64,000 nt of DNA from an uncultured Cellvibrio sp. GTDB taxonomy: Bacteria; Pseudomonadota; Gammaproteobacteria; Pseudomonadales; Cellvibrionaceae. How positions within the stretch are numbered: the first letter of the stretch is position 1; each line of letters opens with the position of its first letter. Of the stretch, positions 46,644-55,169 are shown piece after piece. The notes beneath the pieces are model-generated. The model made no database searches and had not been told where the DNA came from. It saw only the letters and a list, made by a program, of their open reading frames with translations. A program made the position numbers and the translations under genes. The stretch covers positions 1-64,000 of the forward strand of contig CAMLML010000015.1 of NCBI GenBank assembly GCA_946481095.1. Direction: 5' to 3'.

Positions 46644-47771
46644 ATGGGTGGGATAATCTGGCCTAGAGCCAAGTCTATTCCAGTGCTTTTCTTTATCGTC
46701 ATGGCAATTCCCTGTCATGCGTATCAACTTATTCCTGATGATATTGCATTTAAAAAAGCGCCAGAACAATCAGCCGAACATCAAGTCGTTTTATCTGGAC
46801 AAGCAGAAGCAGAACCTGACCCCGCCACCGAATCTGTCACTGATACCTCGATCAATGACAATCCAGCCACTGATATATCCAGAGATTCCAGTACAGAAAT
46901 CCAAAATACCTGTGAATCCCAATGGCAAAAAAACCTGGTGATTACCGCCATGCCGAGATTAAATCCCCAAAGCAGTAACGCCGGAAATTTTTATGCTGCA
47001 GAAATTGAAATACCCAGGTTATTGGCAAAAGAATTGAAAAAATCAACTGGAATAGAAAGTCGGCTCATCCAACAAGTTTCCAGCCCAACCTTGAATGCCG
47101 CACAAAAACGCCAGTTAACCCGGCAAATCGCACTCAGCGAAGAAACCCAATTTGTACTGTCGGGTGAAATACTGGACATGTCGATGCGTGATCCCAATAC
47201 GGTTTACAACCCTGCTTTTATGCAAATGCTGCGCAATCACTTTACCGATTTCACCATGATGAAATTCGCCGACACACGCGACAGGGTATTTGCTTTACAT
47301 CTTGAATTGCGCGATGGATTTACCGGGGAACTTTTACTTGAAGATAATTTTTATACCCAAGGCATTTGGAAAAATCCGAAACCCATAGGTTTTACCTCGC
47401 CGGATTTGTGGCAATCACAATACGGGAGGCGCATCCAGCAATTACTGGTCAAAGCGGGCAAACAACTCGCACACAATATTCGCTGCCAACCTTACATGGC
47501 CAGAATAGAGTCCACACCCGGGCAAATTGAATTGTTGGTTCAAGGTGGCGCCAATAATGGATTGCATGCCGGAGACCAAATGGCCCTTTATCAATTAGTG
47601 GTTTTGGCATCACCGTCACAATATGAAACTTATCAGACACGTTTGGTAAAACGCGACCTTCAACTGCGCGTCAAGGAAGTATATCCTTCGCACAGCCTGG
47701 CACTACTGGAGGGGGATGACTTGCTTAACGGCCAATATTTGGCAGTAGGAGCAGAATCAAAAAGCTTCTGA
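46644..47771 (+). CDS. FlgT-like flagellar/envelope protein
   Basis: A 375-aa secreted protein with signal peptide ending AIPCHAYQ. An acidic, serine/threonine-rich low-complexity stretch (about residues 40-85) is followed by a TolB-N-like domain (NLVITAMPRLNPQSSNAGNFYAAEIEIPRLLAKEL). The C-terminal SH3-like part has VQGGANNGLHAGDQMALYQL. The last two resemble the middle and C-terminal domains of FlgT, the H-ring protein of polar flagella, but the N-terminal FlgT domain seems replaced. No other flagellar gene is near, so the role is uncertain. Confidence 0.65.
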   Translation: MGGIIWPRAKSIPVLFFIVMAIPCHAYQLIPDDIAFKKAPEQSAEHQVVLSGQAEAEPDPATESVTDTSINDNPATDISRDSSTEIQNTCESQWQKNLVITAMPRLNPQSSNAGNFYAAEIEIPRLLAKELKKSTGIESRLIQQVSSPTLNAAQKRQLTRQIALSEETQFVLSGEILDMSMRDPNTVYNPAFMQMLRNHFTDFTMMKFADTRDRVFALHLELRDGFTGELLLEDNFYTQGIWKNPKPIGFTSPDLWQSQYGRRIQQLLVKAGKQLAHNIRCQPYMARIESTPGQIELLVQGGANNGLHAGDQMALYQLVVLASPSQYETYQTRLVKRDLQLRVKEVYPSHSLALLEGDDLLNGQYLAVGAESKSF

Positions 47772-47820
47772 TAGACTGCGCTGGCATTTTTTTAACAATA
47801 ACCAACAGTCTCAGATCGAC

Positions 47821-49323
47821 ATGAACAATAAAATCAAACTCCTCAAACCCTATTTGTATCCTTTGTTAGTCCTGGTGATCTCTTTCTCCGTTTATTTTCC
47901 CTACTACGGATCACCACAAAGTATGTTTTGGGACGAAAACTATCACATAGTTTCGGCGCAAAAGCATATTGATGGTGTGATGTACATGGAACCCCACCCA
48001 CCTCTTGGCAAGATGTTAATGGCCATAGGTGAAGTGGCTTTTGGTGACAACGAGAATATCGATAAATCCAAAATGCTGGTGACCGATTATTTATTGGGTG
48101 ACGACACACCAGCCAACCTGAAATTTACCGGTTATCGATGGCCCTCAACAGTGATGATGGCATTCAGTGTTTTATTTTTCTTTGGCATATTAAATCGAAT
48201 AACCGGTCTCCCCTGGTTGGCGGCTGCTTTTTCTTCGATGATGATTTTCGACAATGCACTGGTGATGCATTCACGGTCAGCCATGCTGGAAGGTATTCAA
48301 CTATTTTTTATTCTGGCCGCTGTTTACTGGTTCGTTCGTGTGATTACCGACTGGCACAAACACCAGAAACCGATTTTATTAAAACACTACGCCATACTCG
48401 GTGTTTTGATTAGCCTGGCAATTACCGTAAAGGTAAACGCTTTTATTTTATTATTATTGTTTGGCGCTTTATTTCTGGTCGATCAATGGCAGGCCATTCA
48501 ACAGTTGAAATGGCAAGCCCTGATCAAGCGCGCATTGACCACTGGTTCAATCAGTATTGCCGCTTTATTGCTGGTGTTTTTCTCGGTTTTTTATGTTCAC
48601 ATCGGTATGGGAAAAACCATCAAGGAAAATCGAACTTACAAAGCTTCACCCGAATATCTGCAACAAATTCGGATGGGTAACACCTGGAGCTTAAGCACCT
48701 TTGCAACAGGTATGAAAGACAACTGGAAATACATGTCGGAATATGCGGATGGTGTGCCCAAGCTGGATTATTGCAAAGCTGACGAAAACGGCAGCCACGC
48801 TATAGGTTGGCCATTGGGTGCCCGCACTATCAGCTATCGTTGGAGTAAAGATACTGTTGATGGAATTACCAAAGTCTATTGGAATTATTTAGTTGGTAAT
48901 CCAATCATTTGGTTCTCCGTTATTCTGGGAATTATTTTTTCTTCCTCGTTAATTATTGGCCGATTTGTTTACAAGGCACCGATTCAGGACACACAGCTTT
49001 TTGGCTGGATTTGTTTATTCACCGGTCTTTATCTGAGCTACATGATTGCCATATTGCAGATCGAACGGGTTATGTACCTCTATCACTATTTTATCCCGTT
49101 AGTTTTCGGAGCCATCAACTTCTCGTTATTGGCAACTTACTTGTTCCGTAGCGAGCTGTTGGGATTGAATCGCCATACCTTAATCAATCTCTCTATTTTT
49201 GTGGCGTTGATAATCGCAATTTTTGCCTTCTTCTCTCCCTTTACTTACAGTTTCGGGCTAACTGAAGATGCATTCAATCTGCGCAACTGGTTCCAATTTT
49301 GGCATTTACGTCCGGTGTTCTAA
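47821..49323 (+). CDS. PMT-family (GT39-like) membrane glycosyltransferase
   Basis: A 500-aa integral membrane protein with about 10-12 helices. The first periplasmic loop carries the catalytic-type acidic pair in MFWDENYHIVSAQ, followed by MEPHPPLGKMLMAIGE; the HPPLGK motif is diagnostic of protein O-mannosyltransferases (PMT/GT39). It should move a sugar from a polyprenyl phosphate to a protein or lipid acceptor in the periplasm. It is first in a tight operon with a PA14-domain protein (0 bp gap) and a periplasmic binding-like protein (4 bp gap). Confidence 0.88.
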   Translation: MNNKIKLLKPYLYPLLVLVISFSVYFPYYGSPQSMFWDENYHIVSAQKHIDGVMYMEPHPPLGKMLMAIGEVAFGDNENIDKSKMLVTDYLLGDDTPANLKFTGYRWPSTVMMAFSVLFFFGILNRITGLPWLAAAFSSMMIFDNALVMHSRSAMLEGIQLFFILAAVYWFVRVITDWHKHQKPILLKHYAILGVLISLAITVKVNAFILLLLFGALFLVDQWQAIQQLKWQALIKRALTTGSISIAALLLVFFSVFYVHIGMGKTIKENRTYKASPEYLQQIRMGNTWSLSTFATGMKDNWKYMSEYADGVPKLDYCKADENGSHAIGWPLGARTISYRWSKDTVDGITKVYWNYLVGNPIIWFSVILGIIFSSSLIIGRFVYKAPIQDTQLFGWICLFTGLYLSYMIAILQIERVMYLYHYFIPLVFGAINFSLLATYLFRSELLGLNRHTLINLSIFVALIIAIFAFFSPFTYSFGLTEDAFNLRNWFQFWHLRPVF

Positions 49324-49884
49324 ATGAAACTCACATTAAATAAAAATACGATTGTCAGTCTGTTACTTCTTTTGGTTATTGGCGTGATTGTTTATCGAAT
49401 CACACCGGTTATGGTTGATAAAAACATTAATGTGGTTATCAGCAAAAACCGCGTAGGGATTTCCGATATCAATCAGGTACGCGATATCACTTCCACGATT
49501 AATGTTATGGTTGACAACCTTAATCTCCTGCATAAAGGAAAATTTGGCCACGCTAAACTGGGCAACATAGCCAAAGCAAGTGACGACTTTTTTGTAGATG
49601 TTGACCAGATGGTGACCACCTCCAAAGAAGGCACTTATGAGTTCCTGATTGGTAGTGATGATGGTTTTTCTTTAAAAATTGATGGGAAAACAATTTGCGA
49701 ACATCCAAAAGATCGTCCATATTCTGTACAGTCCTGCAACGTGTTCTTAACCAAAGGGGATCACAGGATCATGCTGTCCTACTTCCAGGGTTTTGGTAAT
49801 TCAGGTTTTACCGTGCAGTACAAAACAGGGGATGGGAAAATTTACTGGTTTGGAGAAAACTCACCCGGATTGCGATTGAAATAA
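49324..49884 (+). CDS. Membrane-anchored PA14-domain protein
   Basis: A 186-aa protein with an N-terminal membrane helix (about residues 10-28) acting as an anchor. A PA14 domain (about 55-180) contains FLIGSDDGFSLKIDGKTIC and GDHRIMLSYFQGFGNSGFTVQY. PA14 domains often bind glycans through an Asp-Asp motif; the DD pair in GSDDGF fits. Its start codon follows the PMT stop without a gap, so the two are surely co-translated. It may present the acceptor or hold the glycan for the transferase (inference). Confidence 0.88.
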   Translation: MKLTLNKNTIVSLLLLLVIGVIVYRITPVMVDKNINVVISKNRVGISDINQVRDITSTINVMVDNLNLLHKGKFGHAKLGNIAKASDDFFVDVDQMVTTSKEGTYEFLIGSDDGFSLKIDGKTICEHPKDRPYSVQSCNVFLTKGDHRIMLSYFQGFGNSGFTVQYKTGDGKIYWFGENSPGLRLK

Positions 49885-49888
49885 AATT

Positions 49889-50731
49889 ATGCCCAAACAA
49901 CGGCGTCTAGTCTGGTTTTTTGTTTACCTACTACTAACCAGCAGTTTCTGCCAAAGCAGTAATGCCCAGGAACTGACGCCGTTACCCCTAACCCGGATTA
50001 CACTGCCCCCCATTGAAAAAAGTGCTGAGAAGACCGGCTCTTTTTTTCCCCGAATTTTGGAATTGGCATTACAAAAAACCCTCAGCACCCACGGCCCTTA
50101 TCAGGTTTCAAGTTACCCGCACCAATTAACCAACAGCCGTTTTCTTGCGGAATTGGAGCGCAATGGTGTAATCAACCTGATGTGGACCATGACAGACCAA
50201 ACACGGGAAGCCAAATTAATTCCAATCAAAATTTCACTATTAAAAGAATTAAACAGTTATCGAATTTTTCTGATTCGCAAGGATGACCAGGACCGTTTTG
50301 GCAAGATCAACACATTGGATGAGTTACGAACACTCCGCGCTGGTCAGGGCACCTCCTGGCCAGACACTGAAATTCTAAAAAAAAATCAATTACCACTGGT
50401 TACCTCAGCGCATTACGAACTGCTGTTCGATATGCTGAAGGCTCGACGATTTGATTACTTTCCGCGTGGTCTTTATGAAATATGGGATGAATACTTGCTA
50501 CATAAAGATCATTACATTGCCATAGAACAAAACCTGATGCTGTACTACCACGCACCTATTTATTTTTTTACCAACAAGGAAAATGCACTACTGGCAGAGC
50601 GTATTGAAACCGGATTAAACCTTGCCATAGCAGATGGCAGTTTTGATGAACTGTTTTACAGTTACAAAGGCTTTAAAAAAGGCGAAGAAGAAATTCACAA
50701 ACAATCCCGAATTCTATTTGAATTACATTAA
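49889..50731 (+). CDS. Periplasmic type-II binding-like protein (paralogue A)
   Basis: A 280-aa secreted protein with signal peptide ending SSNAQE. It has a type-II periplasmic binding fold similar to amino-acid binding proteins, without a linked ABC transporter. Signature segments are GQGTSWPDTEIL, LLFDMLKARRFDYFPRGLYEIWDE, APIYFFTNKE and GLNLAIADGSFDEL. Two further members of the same family lie at 60619-62543. It is the last gene of the PMT-PA14 operon (4 bp gap). Ligand and role are unknown. Confidence 0.8.
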   Translation: MPKQRRLVWFFVYLLLTSSFCQSSNAQELTPLPLTRITLPPIEKSAEKTGSFFPRILELALQKTLSTHGPYQVSSYPHQLTNSRFLAELERNGVINLMWTMTDQTREAKLIPIKISLLKELNSYRIFLIRKDDQDRFGKINTLDELRTLRAGQGTSWPDTEILKKNQLPLVTSAHYELLFDMLKARRFDYFPRGLYEIWDEYLLHKDHYIAIEQNLMLYYHAPIYFFTNKENALLAERIETGLNLAIADGSFDELFYSYKGFKKGEEEIHKQSRILFELH

Positions 50732-50750
50732 CCACAATATATAAAAAGCA

Positions 50751-51680
50751 TTATCGATTTTGAATCCATTTAATCCGATCAAATTTTGTCATTTCCGTCT
50801 TTAACGAGTGATCAACGTCGTAAAATTTGACGAGGGAACTCCTAGGCGCTTTTTTATATAAAGCTTCAGCTTGCTCTTTGGAAATAAATACATCCTTACT
50901 GGAGTATTGAAAAAATAATGCAGCGGCTGAGTAGGGAATAAGATCCTGAGGATTGATCAGGTCAAATGTTTTTTTATAATCCTCTCGCGCCTTCCCTTCA
51001 GGACTTCCCGTTTTCGAGCCGTAGAGATACCAATCTGTAATATCCGCGATACCCGCCATTAATACTGCTGATCCAAATGACTCATCAATTCCCAACAGCA
51101 TTGCGCCAAATGTCGCGCCATAATCGTGTCCGACATAAATCAGTTTTTTGGGATCCACATCCGGTATCAACCGCAACACATTAACCGCATGTTGCAGATC
51201 CTTTAATTGATACAAGGTGCTTTGATAATCATCCTGCCAACGGCGCTCCATATAATAGCCACCCGGGATTGACCAAAAAGTCGAAATTAATAATGAAGAA
51301 TATCCTTTGGCTGCCATGATTTTCGCTTCATCCAAAAATTCATCCCTGTTCGAATCAGCCGCTGATGGGTCAAGCCAATGCACATACAAAATAGCGGCCT
51401 GATGTTTAATCGATTTGATCGGCCTGACCACATAAGCATTCATTTTTCTGCCATCACAAGATATCAACTGAATATCTTTTATTTGATAATTCTCTTTCGT
51501 ATGAGATTCAAAACCGGAAACCGTATCCGGCATATCAAAAGCTGTACAACGCACCTGATTTAACAAACCCTGTAAATATTTATCCGGAGATTGATCAGCC
51601 CAGCAAAGTGTTATGGGTAAAAAAAATCCTGCGATCAGTATTTTGATGCGCATCTTGTTTGTTTTTTTTATAAATGCCAT
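50751..51680 (-). CDS. Secreted alpha/beta hydrolase with GHDYGA elbow
   Basis: A 309-aa predicted periplasmic alpha/beta hydrolase. Start 51680 has GGGAGA upstream; the signal peptide runs MAFIKKTNKMRIKILIAGFF...LCWA. The nucleophile elbow is IYVGHDYGATFG, so the usual serine is replaced by aspartate, as in epoxide hydrolases and haloalkane dehalogenases. Overall sequence is closer to dienelactone-hydrolase-like proteins. A late DVDHS motif supplies the likely catalytic histidine. The substrate is unknown. It is convergent with the PMT operon, 20 bp apart. Confidence 0.78.
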   Translation of the reverse strand: MAFIKKTNKMRIKILIAGFFLPITLCWADQSPDKYLQGLLNQVRCTAFDMPDTVSGFESHTKENYQIKDIQLISCDGRKMNAYVVRPIKSIKHQAAILYVHWLDPSAADSNRDEFLDEAKIMAAKGYSSLLISTFWSIPGGYYMERRWQDDYQSTLYQLKDLQHAVNVLRLIPDVDPKKLIYVGHDYGATFGAMLLGIDESFGSAVLMAGIADITDWYLYGSKTGSPEGKAREDYKKTFDLINPQDLIPYSAAALFFQYSSKDVFISKEQAEALYKKAPRSSLVKFYDVDHSLKTEMTKFDRIKWIQNR

Positions 51681-51768
51681 CGAATGTTCTCCCGGCGGAA
51701 AAACTCAAGTATTAACAACTGTTTTTTGAGTCGAAAAAAAAGGGAGCGAATGCTCCCTTATCGAATCA

Positions 51769-52266
51769 TTAACTGGCATTGACCACTTTCGTTTTAGCGA
51801 CTTGATCATGTAAACAACGTTTTTCTGCACCAAAAATAAATAACACATTGATCAGCGCCAAAAAACCACCTACAACCGGAATCAGTTGCGTACCGTAATA
51901 AAAACCATAACGAGATAGCAATATATTCGCTGAAGGAAGATTGCCGTTAAGGTCTACAATTTTAATATTGAGCGCTTTTTTGCCAATCGTTTGACCGGAA
52001 GACAATAAAATCTTGCCATTTAAAATGACAAACACAATTAAACCGGCAACACCTATTCCCAAAGTATAGAGAACGCCAGGTTCAACACCTGTAGAGATGC
52101 CATCAAAACCACCCGTGAAATACATTAAAGGCAGTGTTACCAAACCCACAAGAAGACCATCAATTATTGATGCAAACAAACGGCTCCAACGCGATCCCAA
52201 TACCAACTCACCTGATTCCTGTGTAACAAGCGAAGATTGCGGCGTGTTATAAACATTATTGTCCAT
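51769..52266 (-). CDS. RDD-family membrane protein
   Basis: A 165-aa inner-membrane protein of the RDD family with three hydrophobic segments. The family residues R and D occur in RLFASIIDGLLVGLVT; QTIGKKALNIKIVDLNG is the second conserved block. Some RDD proteins work in ion or amine transport, but the family role is open. It is transcribed alone with a clear start 52266 and no operon partner. Confidence 0.88.
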   Translation of the reverse strand: MDNNVYNTPQSSLVTQESGELVLGSRWSRLFASIIDGLLVGLVTLPLMYFTGGFDGISTGVEPGVLYTLGIGVAGLIVFVILNGKILLSSGQTIGKKALNIKIVDLNGNLPSANILLSRYGFYYGTQLIPVVGGFLALINVLFIFGAEKRCLHDQVAKTKVVNAS

Positions 52267-52371
52267 AGTAATACCTTAAAATGAAGATTAATGACTCATC
52301 TGCCGAATTAGCAGACTTCTGATTCTCTCATTAGAATCATTTTCGGAAAAGGGTATTTCTCTAATAAACGC

Positions 52372-53649
52372 CTAACGATTCTTGGCCTCAATCCATAAAC
52401 CCATATATTTATGAGTACCCAGGGTTTCTTGCCTTAGCAACTTGCCGGTTAAATTTTTTGCTCTGTGTTGCGCAAGAGATTCGCCAATAGTATTCACTCG
52501 CTGGATCGCTTGGACAAACGAGTCTTTGTGTAACGTCAGTGATTCGCAAGTGAATTTACGCTGGGCATCCCGCCAATTATCAGCATGTTTATAAAGGGAG
52601 ATTGATGCCGCAATAAAATCTTCAGCGGTATCCACAACTGCACCTGGCCATTGAGCAGCCTGCATTATTCCTTCTGCACCAATCGACGTCGTCACACTGG
52701 GCGTGTAGCATTTCATAGCTTCGAATAATTTACCTTTAAGCCCTGCACCAAAACGTAAAGGTGCCAACACCACCCGTGCATTTTGGATTGGCAAAATTAA
52801 ATCATCTGCCCAACCTTTTATCACAAATCCTTCAGCAGGTTTATGCAATTCCATAGCTTTGGGTGGAGGATAGGCGCCATAAATATGCAACTCCGCTTGC
52901 GGAAGTTGTTGACGAATACCGGGCCAAATCACATATTTTAACCAAAGCACTGCATCCCAATTGGGTTCGTGACGAAAATTACCAGCAAATAAAAAGTGTT
53001 CACGCTGATCAAAACCCGGATTGCGAGAGTGGGGCAAGCCTGACAAAGTATGATACGGACAATAAGCAAGCAAATCAGCAGGCACACCAAATAGTGATTG
53101 CAGCAACTCCATTTCAAATGAAGAAATGACCAGACTCAAATCACAACGATAAATCGCCGCTATTTCACGCAGGGTTAAATCGTCCTGAATCATTTGTTGA
53201 TACAAATCTTGTTGATTAAGTAAAACTGGCTCAACCGATTGTCGATCATTTTCCTTACTGAAGGCTTTTTGTTTTTCTTTTAACAATCGATGGCGTGTAT
53301 TACGTAAACTGTGTAAATCTTCTGTATCCAGAATTTTAATGGCATTCGGACAAACCCGTTCAACCCGCCAACCAAATTGTTCTTCAGTAAAAAATCGATC
53401 AAACAAAACTGCGTTGGGCTGCAAGCCTTGAATAAATTCATCAAAACTGGATGAGTTCAATTCGATAATTTGTTCGTCAACACCCAATTCATTCAAATCA
53501 AATCGGTGTATTGATAATGCAGCTGCAGAGGCAAAGGTAATCTGCCATTTATCCAATCGAAAAAATTCAATTATATCCAACATATGACTGCCAGCAGCAG
53601 ATGATGCGGGCTCAGGCCAGACGTAGCCGATGATTAATAGTTTTTTCAT
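52372..53649 (-). CDS. Glycosyltransferase, GT4-like
   Basis: A 425-aa cytoplasmic glycosyltransferase with a GT-B fold. It starts MKKLLIIGYVWPEPASSAAGSHM. The C-terminal nucleotide-sugar domain contains LFAGNFRHEPNWDAVLWLKYVIWP, FVIKGWADDL and LAPLRFGAGLKGKLFEAM, where the late glutamate pair is of GT4 type. ATG 53649 is chosen because the longer in-frame extension is translated palindromic repeat. Acceptor and sugar are unknown; it is near other glycan genes. Confidence 0.85.
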   Translation of the reverse strand: MKKLLIIGYVWPEPASSAAGSHMLDIIEFFRLDKWQITFASAAALSIHRFDLNELGVDEQIIELNSSSFDEFIQGLQPNAVLFDRFFTEEQFGWRVERVCPNAIKILDTEDLHSLRNTRHRLLKEKQKAFSKENDRQSVEPVLLNQQDLYQQMIQDDLTLREIAAIYRCDLSLVISSFEMELLQSLFGVPADLLAYCPYHTLSGLPHSRNPGFDQREHFLFAGNFRHEPNWDAVLWLKYVIWPGIRQQLPQAELHIYGAYPPPKAMELHKPAEGFVIKGWADDLILPIQNARVVLAPLRFGAGLKGKLFEAMKCYTPSVTTSIGAEGIMQAAQWPGAVVDTAEDFIAASISLYKHADNWRDAQRKFTCESLTLHKDSFVQAIQRVNTIGESLAQHRAKNLTGKLLRQETLGTHKYMGLWIEAKNR

Positions 53650-53657
53650 TAAATAAA

Positions 53658-53797
53658 CACCCTCTCCCCACCCCTCTCCCATCAAGGGAGAGGGAGCAGA
53701 TACGAGTAAAATATAGATCTTTAAATTGTTGATACATTTTTCAAATTGCACAATCTGTTCCCTCTCCCCTTGTGGGAGAGGGTTAGGGAGAGGGGGG
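53658..53797. repeat. Two-part palindromic repeat (BIME-like), intact
   Basis: Left half (53658-53701) has loop ATCAAG and right half (53755-53797) has loop CTTGTG, with a 53-nt AT-rich spacer. It is the inverted counterpart of the copy at 44520-44675. It overlaps the 3' end of the flavoprotein gene and lies just upstream of the glycosyltransferase start. Confidence 0.85.
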
Positions 53798-55057
53798 AAC
53801 TAAATACTCCACCACACCCACCCCGGCTGCGCGACCAGTTGCAAAACAAGCCGTTAATAAATAACCACCGGTTGGCGCCTCCCAATCCAACATTTCGCCA
53901 GCGCAGAATACACCAGGCAATTTTTTTAACATCAAATTTGAATCCACTTCAGCGAATGTTACGCCACCGGCGGTACTAATCGCCTCATCTATAGGGCGAG
54001 TAGAACGGCAAACCAAACGCAGTTGTTTAATTGCTTGCGCGAGTTTCCCGGTATCGGACAAAATCTCTTTTTCAGTTAATTCGCGCAACAAAGCCAGTTT
54101 AATTGGCGAAAGATTCAATTGTTTACGCAAGAAATTGGTCATGGAATTTTTTTGCCGCTCTTTTGATAACAAAGAGATAATTTTTTCCAGGGATAAATCT
54201 GGCAACAAATCAATCATCAATTCAGCCGAACCTTCCGCCCCAATTTTTTCCCGCAAGTAAGATGAGAGCGCATAAACCCCTGTACCCTCAATACCAAAAT
54301 TTGAAATTATCGCTTCAGATCTCAGCGAGTGAAATTGTCCTTTCAGATCATAACAACCTAAAGAAACAGTACTTAAAGGCTGGCCTGAAAATTCTGCCGC
54401 AAACTTTTCACTCCAATCACAATTAAATCCACAATTTGCTGGCGATAGATTTCTAATACCAATATTTTTTTGTACAAGATAATCAACCCATTTGCCAGTC
54501 GAACCCAACTGCGGCCAACTGGCGCCACCCAAAGCCAGCACGCAGGCATCTGCTTTGACAAGAATCTGCTCCGATGTTTTGTCGGCATTATTGCGCATAA
54601 ATACGAATTCACCTGATTCAGTCCATCCCTGCCACTGATGACGAGTAAAAATATTCACGCCCATGCTGCGTAATCTATGCAACCATGCGCGCAACAGCGG
54701 TGCCGCTTTCATTTCTTTGGGAAATACTCGCCCGGATGTGCCCACAAAAGTTTCAACACCTAATTGATGAATCCAGTCACGCAGATTGTTCGCTGTGAAA
54801 TGATCCAAAAAGGGTTTCAAATCAGATGATGCCTCGAAATAACGCGACACTAATTTTGCATGAGGCTCCGAGTGAGTAATGTTCATACCACCCACACCCG
54901 CCAATAAAAATTTTCTGCCAACAGACGGCATAGCATCATAAATAGAAACCGAAAAACCGGCAGATGCGATCACCTCGGCTGCCATTAAACCTGCGGGGCC
55001 TGCACCGATGATGGCGATGGTTGGATTTTTTTGATCTTGATTGGACAAATGCAACAC
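53783..55057 (-). CDS. HI0933/YhiN-family FAD-dependent oxidoreductase
   Basis: A 424-aa flavoprotein of the BaiN/RdsA-HI0933 family. The dinucleotide motif is AIIGAGPAGLMAAEVIASAG, followed by GRKFLLAGVGGMNITHSE. The C-terminal FAD contact is TAGGVTFAEVDSNLMLKKLPGVFCAGEMLDWEAPTGGY-type. No ATG precedes the FAD motif, so a GTG at 55057 (or the next TTG) must be the start; the ribosome site seems to come from the adjacent palindromic repeat. Substrate unknown. Confidence 0.88.
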   Translation of the reverse strand: MLHLSNQDQKNPTIAIIGAGPAGLMAAEVIASAGFSVSIYDAMPSVGRKFLLAGVGGMNITHSEPHAKLVSRYFEASSDLKPFLDHFTANNLRDWIHQLGVETFVGTSGRVFPKEMKAAPLLRAWLHRLRSMGVNIFTRHQWQGWTESGEFVFMRNNADKTSEQILVKADACVLALGGASWPQLGSTGKWVDYLVQKNIGIRNLSPANCGFNCDWSEKFAAEFSGQPLSTVSLGCYDLKGQFHSLRSEAIISNFGIEGTGVYALSSYLREKIGAEGSAELMIDLLPDLSLEKIISLLSKERQKNSMTNFLRKQLNLSPIKLALLRELTEKEILSDTGKLAQAIKQLRLVCRSTRPIDEAISTAGGVTFAEVDSNLMLKKLPGVFCAGEMLDWEAPTGGYLLTACFATGRAAGVGVVEYLVPPSP

Positions 55058-55060
55058 ACT

Positions 55061-55164
55061 TCCCTCACCCCAGCCCTCTCCCAGAGGGAGAGGGGATTAA
55101 TCTTGACTCCGTTTGGAGAGAATTTAGTTTACCCTCTCCCTCTGGGAGAGGGCAGGGTGAGGGA
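55061..55164. repeat. Paired palindromic repeat, symmetric form
   Basis: Two inverted arms (55061-55096 and 55131-55164), each with the CCCTCTCCC/GGGAGAGGG hairpin, resemble the copy at 43199-43306. It lies between the flavoprotein start and the acetylesterase stop and seems to donate the flavoprotein ribosome site. Confidence 0.82.
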
Positions 55165-55169
55165 GAAAA

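Noticed and set aside
53650..53751. 34-codon extension of the glycosyltransferase
   Set aside because: It is translated palindromic repeat; the family start is MKKLLIIGYVWPEP.
43199..55164. CRISPR array from repeated GC-rich words
   Set aside because: The repeats are palindromic, in inverted pairs and far apart, without regular spacers or cas genes.
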